Program-made: the position numbers and the translations under genes
The notes under the pieces: model-generated
Told to the model about the DNA's origin: nothing
Seen by the model: only the letters and a program-made list of their open reading frames with translations
The model's database searches: none
Shown: piece after piece, positions 8,501-13,553 of the stretch
Layout of the letters: each line of letters opens with the position of its first letter
Numbering within the stretch: the stretch's first letter is position 1
Assembly: GCA_017534025.1 (NCBI GenBank)
Contig: JAFWDF010000029.1
Span: 1-18,983, forward strand
Origin: Bacillota bacterium
GTDB lineage: Bacteria > Bacillota > Clostridia > Peptostreptococcales > Anaerovoracaceae
DNA: 18,983 nucleotides
Direction: 5' to 3'

Positions 8501-9153
8501 TCCGAATCAATGGCAAAGGTTCCGTCGTAAATGGTAATGCTGCCGTCCGCGGCGATCCCGTTATTGACAGCCGTCACATGGTACGTCGTACCCGAATCCG
8601 CAAAGACCAGCGCAGACGAAGCAGCTCCTTTGATGCCGTTCTTCGCATTGCCGTAGATGTTGAGTGTCCCGTTTCCGCAGAAGGTGGCGGAAGAACCGCT
8701 CTTCACCTTAATGACAGCGCCTTCGTAAGCGTCTGCCACAGCCGCATCCGAAGAAGTTTCATTCGCCGGATCCTCATTGTCGTACAAGTTTACCGCTCCT
8801 TTTGTATGAATGGTTACCTCACTGGATTTTTTGACGACAACCGGCGCCGTGGACGACGCCTTCAGCGTCAGGTCCTGCAGTATCAAAACGACATCCGATA
8901 CACCGCCTTTTACCACTATGCTGCCTTCCTCGCAGCTGCCGGTGATTTTATATACGCCGGCCGAAGATATGGTCAGTGTCGTTCCGCTGATGGAATAGCC
9001 GCTCCCGGCCACCGTCTCCGTGACCGCGGCATTGCCAAAGGTCAGCGTCGCCGTACCATCCGCCGCATACACTCCCGCAGGCAGCGGGATCAGAAGCATG
9101 CACAGAGTCAGCAGTATAGCCAGCCCCTTTGCAGCAAACTTATTTTTCTTCAT
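5557..9153 (-). CDS. Exported carbohydrate-binding beta-helix protein with three SLH domains
   Basis: A 1198-residue surface protein. Residues 1-30 are a signal peptide (basic MKKNKFAAKG, hydrophobic core, cleavage likely after VYA). Residues about 35-600 resemble the Cthe_2159-like carbohydrate-binding family (DUF4353): short beta-helix rungs such as GSITIYDGTFAIDSENDGIK and ITGGEFSIDSGDDGIHAD, whose Asp ladders bind Ca2+ in that family. Two related domains of about 100 residues follow (each with GIDVYYTQDY, QVNF, IRL and NLYR...KIT), interspersed with Cys-containing segments of the CxxC/H-rich kind common in surface proteins. Three SLH domains close the protein (about 1016-1066, 1075-1128, 1140-1195), which should anchor it to pyruvylated wall polymer. 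GAGGTG lies six bases before the ATG. The start overlaps the VanZ-like stop by four bases. The likely role is a wall-bound polysaccharide (perhaps pectin-like) binder; no catalytic site was recognised. Confidence 0.9.
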   Translation of the reverse strand: MKKNKFAAKGLAILLTLCMLLIPLPAGVYAADGTATLTFGNAAVTETVAGSGYSISGTTLTISSAGVYKITGSCEEGSIVVKGGVSDVVLILQDLTLKASSTAPVVVKKSSEVTIHTKGAVNLYDNEDPANETSSDAAVADAYEGAVIKVKSGSSATFCGNGTLNIYGNAKNGIKGAASSALVFADSGTTYHVTAVNNGIAADGSITIYDGTFAIDSENDGIKAVPDDTDTASAGSITIHDGTFDIDTEGDGIQAESELAIAGGTFDIKTFQGYDVSGTRYWNKTNNKKEDAAGTFDGGTMSCKGIKLAGDRGKENEIYITGGSFVINASDDAIHSAKNVVITGGEFSIDSGDDGIHADSAVTLGTQGGRDRDPDITVNHSYEGLEAANEYIISGRFRTYSVDDGINAAGGAGGSSEGFKPGGPGHHGGSAGNYSLEIAGGHVYVDCLGDGLDANGKISLTGGQITVFSKAAGGDDSPIDADGTITIKDAEVFTAGSAGVNGALKASCFGQNYYQNSRASYNAGTVVNVYSNSNLMYSDTLPRNVSYWMYTSPAMTSGNASITTGGAVAACSSNHWNHSWSSMTVKTAPAESAAGVGSFLCADCQRTEEVTLLYDKTYSCSGHGEEAGEPDQDEGYAVRFAVDEGVEGIDVYYTQDYSAADETGVTETVSRDSGTGEPCSNGDGQVNFQIRLKAGVSITDLSVTEGTYKNIKGPSDTGQKNLYRVTKITADTTITITTAACEHRSLSNPEWTWSSDYSAASVSFDCADCGERVSFDAIVISSLNDDHTIAFTAYYEDAAGKTYEDNKIADAFMVTFVKDEGVAGIDVYYTQDYITANETDVSEATARDADCGKPLVSGSGQVNFLIRLNSGYKVADVKGDANFKNLKGSSETGVGNLYRLTKITGDVTVTITTESGHVHDLTHMDRVEPTCLETGRAEHWYCAGCESSFADEQGTDLMETTELLIAAVGHDWDEGTVTTAPTCTKDGVRTYTCRNDSSHTYTEVIPASADSCPSAAFKDVDREQWYHDAVDYAVANKLMNGMAQDQFDPNGTTTRAMIVTILYRLEGEPDVSSASPFTDVESGSWYDHAVIWASANDIVNGYGEGRFGPNDKITREQFAAILYRFAKYKGYDVSAGADLSGYTDAASIGEWAQDAMKWANAAGLITGRTEKTLVPAGSATRAEAATILMRFIEGSKKS

Positions 9154-9612
9154 CCCTTCACCTCTTTCCTGTTCTTTATCTTAAAGACTATTATTACCAG
9201 CAATATTCCTGCCAGAACACCGGCGCTGTCGATCAGCACATCCCGGCATTCTCCGCTGCGGCCCGGTACCAGCATCTGATGAACCTCATCCGTCACTGCA
9301 TAAAAGGTCCCGAAAAGCCAGGCGGCAGATGCGGCCGGAAAAGCGGGCAGACCGGATGTTTTCATCCACCTTTTTTCTGTAATGCAGTGTCCGCAGCAAA
9401 CCCGCCCCCAGTACGAGATATTCCAGAAAATGTGCAGTTTTACGGACAATAAATACAGACTGACCGGCATCCGTATGCAGCCAGCGGGTCAGGAATCCAA
9501 CGATGATCCCGCTCTCCTCACTGGAGAGATCCGCAGGAAATGCGGATTGAATAAAAATAAATGCCATGACCGCAATCGTCAGCCATAAACTGTGTAAATA
9601 TTTCCGATTCAT
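9150..9612 (-). pseudogene. VanZ-like membrane protein, frameshifted
   Basis: Two overlapping frames together make one VanZ-family protein of about 153 residues. The first frame (from ATG 9612) gives a membrane segment and RKTAHFLEYLVLGAGLLRTL. The second frame gives FGTFYAVTDEVHQMLVPGR, DVLIDSAG and a last membrane helix, ending KNRKEVKG at 9150. These are the family's consecutive signatures. The frames join at a run of six A on the minus strand (9371-9376): removing one A gives a continuous reading (HYRK-RWMKTSGL). Left as is, the first frame stops at 9286. It may be a true pseudogene, a sequencing error, or rescued by slippage. The stop at 9150 overlaps the ATG of the SLH gene, so translation of that gene could normally be coupled to this one. 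Members of the family include the teicoplanin-resistance protein VanZ; most have no known role. Confidence 0.8.
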
Positions 9613-9731
9613 CCGATTATTCTGTCTGCCCCCCTGTACAAATGCCTGCCCGGCATTTCATTATTATCAACATAATAATACCATAAGTCTTCTTTGGTTT
9701 CTATTTCGCCTGCCGGCCGCGCCTGAAAAAG

Positions 9732-9756
9732 AAAAAACTCCCGGAATCCGGGAGTT
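9732..9756 (-). terminator. Terminator of tRNA-Leu
   Basis: On the minus strand AACTCCCGGA and TCCGGGAGTT form a near-perfect 10-base inverted repeat with a minimal loop, followed by TTTTCTTTTT. It lies about 30 bases after the tRNA 3' end. Confidence 0.9.
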
Positions 9757-9787
9757 TTCACACCTGAACGTCTTTGACGTCTTTATA

Positions 9788-9873
9788 TGGTGCGGTAGAT
9801 GGGACTTGAACCCATACGTCCGTTGAACACACGCCCCTCAAACGTGCCTGTCTGCCTATTCCAGCACTACCGC
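9788..9873 (-). tRNA. tRNA-Leu (anticodon GAG)
   Basis: An 86-base class II tRNA. The acceptor stem is GCGGTAG/CTACCGC, discriminator A, and CCA is encoded. The anticodon stem CACGT/GCGTG (one U-G pair) holds the loop TTGAGGG, giving anticodon GAG (reads CUC/CUU). A long variable arm of about 14 bases and the T arm ATGGG-TTCAAGT-CCCAT confirm a leucine type. It is a single-gene unit with promoter and terminator. Confidence 0.95.
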
Positions 9874-9911
9874 ATTTTGTCCGCGAATCGCATTGCGACT
9901 CAACAACAGTT

Positions 9912-9940
9912 ATATTACAGCAATAAGCGGTGCCTGTCAA
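9912..9940 (-). promoter_or_regulatory. Promoter of tRNA-Leu
   Basis: On the minus strand a perfect TTGACA (9940-9935) is followed after 17 bases by TAATAT (9917-9912). It starts 14 bases after the HAD phosphatase stop, and the -10 lies about 40 bases before the tRNA 5' end. Confidence 0.75.
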
Positions 9941-9953
9941 CGTTTTTTTCATT

Positions 9954-10754
9954 TTATATCAGTTCAAAATGTCTCATTGCAAGATAGATGCCGTGCTCAT
10001 TGACGCCGGAGGTCACATAGGAAGCGGCTTCCTTCGCGGCCGGACTGGCTTCTCCCATCGCGATGCCATGGCCTACCAGACGCAGCATCTCCACATCATT
10101 ATTCCCGTCGCCCACGGCGTACGCATCCTTCGGATCCAGTCCGATCCGGCTGCAGAGCATTTCGATCGCCGTCGCCTTTGTAAATCCCCGGGGTACAATC
10201 TCAAGGGCACGGTTATTGTGATTCATCACCTGGAAACGGCTGCTGAGACGCTGTGTAACATAGTCGATATCCTGCATGGCGGTATCCTTATGCCGCTTCA
10301 GCAGAACGGCAATCAGTTTATTTACGTGCAGATCCCGGATGTGCGCATCCGCGTCCAGCATACGGCTGCCCAGGGAGTCAATGATGTATCTGCCATAAGC
10401 TTCTTCCGCCAGTTCAGAGGAGCGGGCATAAAAATAATCCCGTCCCTCCAGAATAAACGGCATATCCGCCTCTGTCAGCGTATCGATGCACAGCTTCAGA
10501 TCGTCATGGGAAATCTCACGCTGCAGCAGTTCTTCTCCGCGATAAAACAGATTGGTGCCGCAGCCGTACAGCCTGCCGTCAAAACCGTCCCGTAGGGAAG
10601 GCTCCATCTCGGCGAATACCTTCGTGCGGCCCGTGCAGATAATGGGCTCGTGACCGTACCGGCACAGTACCTGCAGCGTCCGGGCGGTACTTTCCGGCAT
10701 TTCTTTTTTCCAGTTCAGCAGTGTTCCGTCAATATCAAAAAATATGGCAGCCAT
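9954..10754 (-). CDS. Cof-type HAD-IIB family phosphatase
   Basis: A 266-residue cytosolic haloacid dehalogenase-type hydrolase of the Cof/YidA subfamily, full length. Motif I is FFDIDGTLL at residues 5-13 (nucleophile Asp and acid Asp), motif II is ICTGR near 39-43, a Lys lies before motif IV (FTKATAIEML), and motif IV is AVGDGNNDVEML near 212-223 with the Mg-binding Asp residues. A type IIB cap lies between motifs II and III. Members dephosphorylate sugar phosphates, flavin nucleotides or pyridoxal phosphate, and substrate cannot be told from sequence. AAGGA lies ten bases before the ATG, and an extended -10 promoter is just upstream, so it is likely independent of the Fe-S/FMN operon above it. 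No terminator is seen after it; the tRNA-Leu promoter begins at once. Confidence 0.93.
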   Translation of the reverse strand: MAAIFFDIDGTLLNWKKEMPESTARTLQVLCRYGHEPIICTGRTKVFAEMEPSLRDGFDGRLYGCGTNLFYRGEELLQREISHDDLKLCIDTLTEADMPFILEGRDYFYARSSELAEEAYGRYIIDSLGSRMLDADAHIRDLHVNKLIAVLLKRHKDTAMQDIDYVTQRLSSRFQVMNHNNRALEIVPRGFTKATAIEMLCSRIGLDPKDAYAVGDGNNDVEMLRLVGHGIAMGEASPAAKEAASYVTSGVNEHGIYLAMRHFELI

Positions 10755-10789
10755 AGTTGTTCGTCCTTATCCGTTACAAAAGATACAGT

Positions 10790-10798
10790 ATTATACCA
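10790..10798 (-). promoter_or_regulatory. Extended -10 promoter of the HAD phosphatase gene
   Basis: TGGTATAAT on the minus strand, about 36 bases before the ATG; no convincing -35. The flanking 15 bases (10790-10804) are identical to the element at 4937-4951. Confidence 0.65.
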
Positions 10799-10870
10799 CA
10801 TCTTTCTACAGGAAGCGAACCGCGCCCGCCACCGCAGCCAGTATAATCAGAATAACGGCTTTCGCCACAG

Positions 10871-11764
10871 TCAGCCAGAGCTCATTGCCCATGAGAATAT
10901 AGTCGGAAACCCATGGATTTTCGGAACGGGGCCGATGGAAATGTTTCCGCGCGGACAGATATCTATGCATTTTCCACAGCGAATGCAGTCGCCCGCATTC
11001 AGGCCGGCGGACAGTTCATGATGAACCGGGCACAGCTTCCGGCAGGCGGAACACCCTTTTATACATTTATCTGTATCCCGTTTCAGAAGAGACCACGGAA
11101 AAACCGGCAGGAGCCGGAAAACAGCGCCCATCGGGCACAGAAACCGGCAGAAAAATCTGGATTCTGCAGCCATGCCGGCCATGATCAGAAGCAGAAGAAT
11201 GATTCCGAGAATCGATCCTCCCAGATGGAAATTGCCCGCCGTAATCAGCGCAAACACCTCCCACGGACTCCAGCCTGTCAGATTGCCATACACACCGAGC
11301 CCGCAGAGCAGCATGATAATCATAAGGATCAGATACGGCAGATGCTGCATGACTTTTCCCGCCTTTTCAGGAAGAGGCGGCAGGCGTTTGCCGGTCCTTT
11401 TCTGCAGCTTCTCACTGAGATAATACACAAAATCGCCCAGGGAGCCGAAGGCGCAGGCATAGCCGCAGAAAAACCGGCCGAACAGCATCGTGAAAACACA
11501 CATTGCGACCAGCGCGGTTATGAACCCGTTGTTCTCCAGCGGTTCTCCCTGATGAATCAAAGTAAAAAAATGCTTAATGCCGGAAAATGCAGTCGTAAAC
11601 AAGGACGGCGCCAGCAGGAAGAAGATCACCTGGATCGCGATGCGCAGGATCCGGTTCTGTTCCTTTCGCTTTTTCCGGTCCGCTGGCTTTTCTACTGCCG
11701 GTGCCGGCTTGTTTTCTGAATTCTGCTTCTCTTCCGGCGGCAGAAACATTGTGTTGTCCGTCAT
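10871..11764 (-). CDS. NapH/NosR-like polytopic membrane Fe-S protein
   Basis: A 297-residue membrane protein with a charged cytosolic N-terminus and helices at about 41-68, 81-99, 141-160 and 184-200. Like NapH, NosR and related electron-transfer proteins, it has two membrane-edge CxxxCP-type motifs: CGYACAFG (C100, C104) and CRFLCPMG (C206, C210). Two 4Fe-4S ferredoxin sets follow: C234/C238/C241/C245 and C260/C263/C266/C270. Such proteins carry electrons between quinol or cytosolic donors and extracytosolic carriers. GGAGG lies seven bases ahead of the ATG, whose ATGA overlaps the FMN_bind gene stop, so it is the last gene of that operon. The frame ends soon after the last cluster (PKIHGFPTIFSWAMSSG). 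Another frame continues to 10806 with a well-formed hydrophobic helix (VAKAVILIILAAVAGAV), so a frameshift near 10880-10930 may have cut off a last helix. Confidence 0.88.
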   Translation of the reverse strand: MTDNTMFLPPEEKQNSENKPAPAVEKPADRKKRKEQNRILRIAIQVIFFLLAPSLFTTAFSGIKHFFTLIHQGEPLENNGFITALVAMCVFTMLFGRFFCGYACAFGSLGDFVYYLSEKLQKRTGKRLPPLPEKAGKVMQHLPYLILMIIMLLCGLGVYGNLTGWSPWEVFALITAGNFHLGGSILGIILLLLIMAGMAAESRFFCRFLCPMGAVFRLLPVFPWSLLKRDTDKCIKGCSACRKLCPVHHELSAGLNAGDCIRCGKCIDICPRGNISIGPVPKIHGFPTIFSWAMSSG

Positions 11765-12261
11765 TGTGCCGCCTCCTCCAGCGCGTTTCTGACTGCTGTC
11801 AGGATGCCGTTAGAGCTGTACGTTGCGCCGGATACCGCGTCCACATCGGCAGACTGTCCGGAAATAATGGTTTGCAGCAGGGTAACGGCCATATCAAAAT
11901 AGGCCTTGTCTTCGCCGGAAGCATCATTAATAGTGATATCCGAAATACGTCCGCCGGCAATCGTAACCGTCAGCGTAATATCCCCGCCAAATCCGCGTCC
12001 GGAAGCAGTGTAACTGCCATCTTTGTATGTCTTTGCCGCGTCCGCATCCCGGCCGGCCTGTCCTGCCGGGCCTTTACGCTGCGCGGCCTGTTCCTGTGCC
12101 GCCCGTATTTCCGCGTTATACTCCTCTGCCGCGTGAACCTGCGCTTCATTCTGCACCACTTCCGAGTGCCAGGCCAAGGCTTTGATCTGGTAGCCCATGA
12201 CCATCGCGAGGATGAGCGCAAGTCCCATCAGCCGCAGCATCCACTGTCTGTTATCATCCAT
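11761..12261 (-). CDS. Membrane-anchored single FMN_bind domain protein
   Basis: This 166-residue protein has an N-terminal signal anchor (hydrophobic from about residue 8 to 24), then an Ala/Gln/Glu-rich spacer of about 50 residues that may form a helix. One FMN_bind domain follows at about 78-160: YKDGSYTASGRGFGG, a beta-rich TVTIAGGRISDITI, and VDAVSGATYSS. In this family ApbE links FMN through a phosphoester to the Thr of SGAT, here Thr147. The domain should lie outside the membrane. Its start overlaps the upstream two-domain gene by 8 bases (12254-12261) with AGGAG ten bases ahead, and its stop overlaps the Fe-S protein start (ATGA). It is therefore likely the proximal electron acceptor of the NapH-like partner, in the way RnfG works with its membrane partners; that is inference. 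Confidence 0.9.
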   Translation of the reverse strand: MDDNRQWMLRLMGLALILAMVMGYQIKALAWHSEVVQNEAQVHAAEEYNAEIRAAQEQAAQRKGPAGQAGRDADAAKTYKDGSYTASGRGFGGDITLTVTIAGGRISDITINDASGEDKAYFDMAVTLLQTIISGQSADVDAVSGATYSSNGILTAVRNALEEAAQ

Positions 12262-13462
12262 CTATGCTGTTCTCCTGCTGGCCCGGCGCTGTGCCGGCTG
12301 CCTGCTCCGCCTCCTGCAACGCTTTTTTTACGGAATCGATAATCGCCCGCGAAGAGTACGTCGCACCGCTGACGGTGTCCACATCCGTATTCTGATTCGC
12401 CAGAATATCGTCGATTACCTTCACGGCATCCTGAAGAAATGCCGGGGTTTCTCCATCCGCTGAAATAACGGATATGGATTTAATGATATTATTTTCAATT
12501 ACTGTATCCACTACGACCTGACCGCCAAATCCGAAAGAAGATGCAGAATACCTGCCGTCTGCAAATTTCACTGCCGGATCCTTCCCGTTCCCGGACTGTA
12601 AAGTCTGATCATCGGAAACCGGCTGGTTCTCCTGCGAATCCGGCACATCAGGTTGATCCGCCGGAAGCGGTTCCGTACGGTCCTGCTGACCGGAATTGTC
12701 CGATGGTGCCGGCTCGGTATTATCCGTTGGAGGGACGTTATTGCCGGAAGGAGAACTGCCTGCATTATCTTTCGTTTCTGACGATGCGGTATTCTGATTC
12801 TGCGGCACAGCACCCGCTTTGGACAGCGCGTTTTTCACGGCATTAATGATGCCGTTGGAGCTGTACGTTGCCCCGCTGACCGCATCTACATTCGGTGTCT
12901 GCGCAGAAAGGATTTTTCCGATTACGCCTTTGGCCTTCTCCAGAAACTGCGCATCTTCCTTTGCTGCCGAAAGAATAGAAATATTCGTAATCTTCCCGCT
13001 GCTGATCACTACTCTGACAGAAACCGGCCCGCCAAATCCCTGTGACGTGCCGGTATAGGAACCATCCTTATACCCGTTGGCCGGTTTGGTATACGGCTTC
13101 TGCACCGCTGCCGCAGCATTTCCCGTACCTGCCGCCACACTGCCTGTACCGGCCGCCGAAGCTGTCGTTCCGGCAGAACTTACCTGGCCGGGCATTCCGG
13201 AAATCGTGCCGGTGCCGGCTTCCACTCCTGTTTCGCCGTCGGGATACGTATCCGCCTCCGACACCAGTATATCGGACACTGACAGCCGTTCCGGAATCTT
13301 CTGTAAAGCAGGCGCATTCGCACATCCCAGCAGAATCAGACCAGTTGCCAGCACCGGAAGAAAGGGTATTCCGGCAGTCAGGACAGGATTTCCTTTATCT
13401 GCGAAAGGCTTTATTTTTTCAATAAGGGTTTTAAACTTTGACATAAGATTATTAATCAGCAT
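12254..13462 (-). CDS. Probable lipoprotein with two FMN_bind domains
   Basis: A 402-residue exported flavoprotein. The N-terminus has a basic stretch, then a hydrophobic helix ending GLILLGC with Cys47, an imperfect but likely lipobox conserved in the paralogue upstream. A Gly/Ala/Thr-rich spacer leads to FMN_bind domain 1 (about 130-215, KDGSYTGTSQGFGGP, flavinylation motif SGATYSS with Thr199). A Pro/Asp/Gln-rich linker (about 216-297) leads to domain 2 (about 300-385, ADGRYSASSFGFGG, SGATYSS with Thr368). The layout recalls Listeria PplA, a lipoprotein with two flavinylated domains used in extracellular electron transfer. GAGG lies nine bases before the ATG at 13462; the next Met (13444) lacks a ribosome site. 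A promoter-like region with a dyad precedes it, and it overlaps the next gene by 8 bases. Confidence 0.9.
   Translation of the reverse strand: MLINNLMSKFKTLIEKIKPFADKGNPVLTAGIPFLPVLATGLILLGCANAPALQKIPERLSVSDILVSEADTYPDGETGVEAGTGTISGMPGQVSSAGTTASAAGTGSVAAGTGNAAAAVQKPYTKPANGYKDGSYTGTSQGFGGPVSVRVVISSGKITNISILSAAKEDAQFLEKAKGVIGKILSAQTPNVDAVSGATYSSNGIINAVKNALSKAGAVPQNQNTASSETKDNAGSSPSGNNVPPTDNTEPAPSDNSGQQDRTEPLPADQPDVPDSQENQPVSDDQTLQSGNGKDPAVKFADGRYSASSFGFGGQVVVDTVIENNIIKSISVISADGETPAFLQDAVKVIDDILANQNTDVDTVSGATYSSRAIIDSVKKALQEAEQAAGTAPGQQENSIDG
12800..13075 (-). repeat. Duplicated FMN_bind segment (copy in two-domain gene)
   Basis: This segment encodes domain 1 of the 402-residue protein and is similar at DNA level to 14945-15235, domain 1 of the 674-residue protein. 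Long identical blocks occur, for example around 12846-12866 and 14993-15013. The two genes appear to derive from each other by duplication. Confidence 0.7.
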
Positions 13463-13487
13463 TACGGACAGCCTCTTTTTCGATTTG

Positions 13488-13528
13488 GGTTATATATGTT
13501 TAACTATATAAGTTAGTTTACTATAACC
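13488..13528. promoter_or_regulatory. AT-rich 41-bp dyad before the two-domain FMN_bind gene
   Basis: The outer arms GGTTATA (13488-13494) and TATAACC (13522-13528) are a perfect 7-base inverted repeat. The inner arms TAACT and AGTTA pair around the same centre at 13508. It is markedly more AT-rich than the flanking genes and covers the predicted transcription start, so it is a candidate operator. Confidence 0.5.
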
Positions 13529-13544
13529 GAGTATCTTATGTCAA
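13515..13544 (-). promoter_or_regulatory. Candidate promoter of the FMN(2)-FMN(1)-FeS genes
   Basis: A perfect TTGACA (13544-13539, minus) lies just after the four-domain gene. The best -10 at reasonable spacing is TAAACT (13520-13515), 18 bases away and matching at 4 of 6 positions. The start would fall near 13508, at the centre of the dyad. Confidence 0.45.
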
Positions 13545-13553
13545 ATGCATCCT

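Noticed and set aside
6793..9279. Long plus-strand ORFs (357 and 468 codons) opposite the SLH protein gene
   Set aside because: They are low-complexity, Arg/Ile-rich shadows of the minus-strand beta-helix and repeat coding sequence.
9365..9380. Programmed -1 frameshift at A-AAA-AAG in the VanZ-like gene
   Set aside because: The heptamer matches a dnaX-type slippery site, but a -1 shift meets TGA within three codons (GGT GGA TGA). The C-terminal frame needs a +1 shift or loss of one A.
10806..10892. Separate 28-residue membrane peptide gene
   Set aside because: Its ATG has no ribosome site and it overlaps the end of the NapH-like gene; a frameshifted tail of that gene is more likely.
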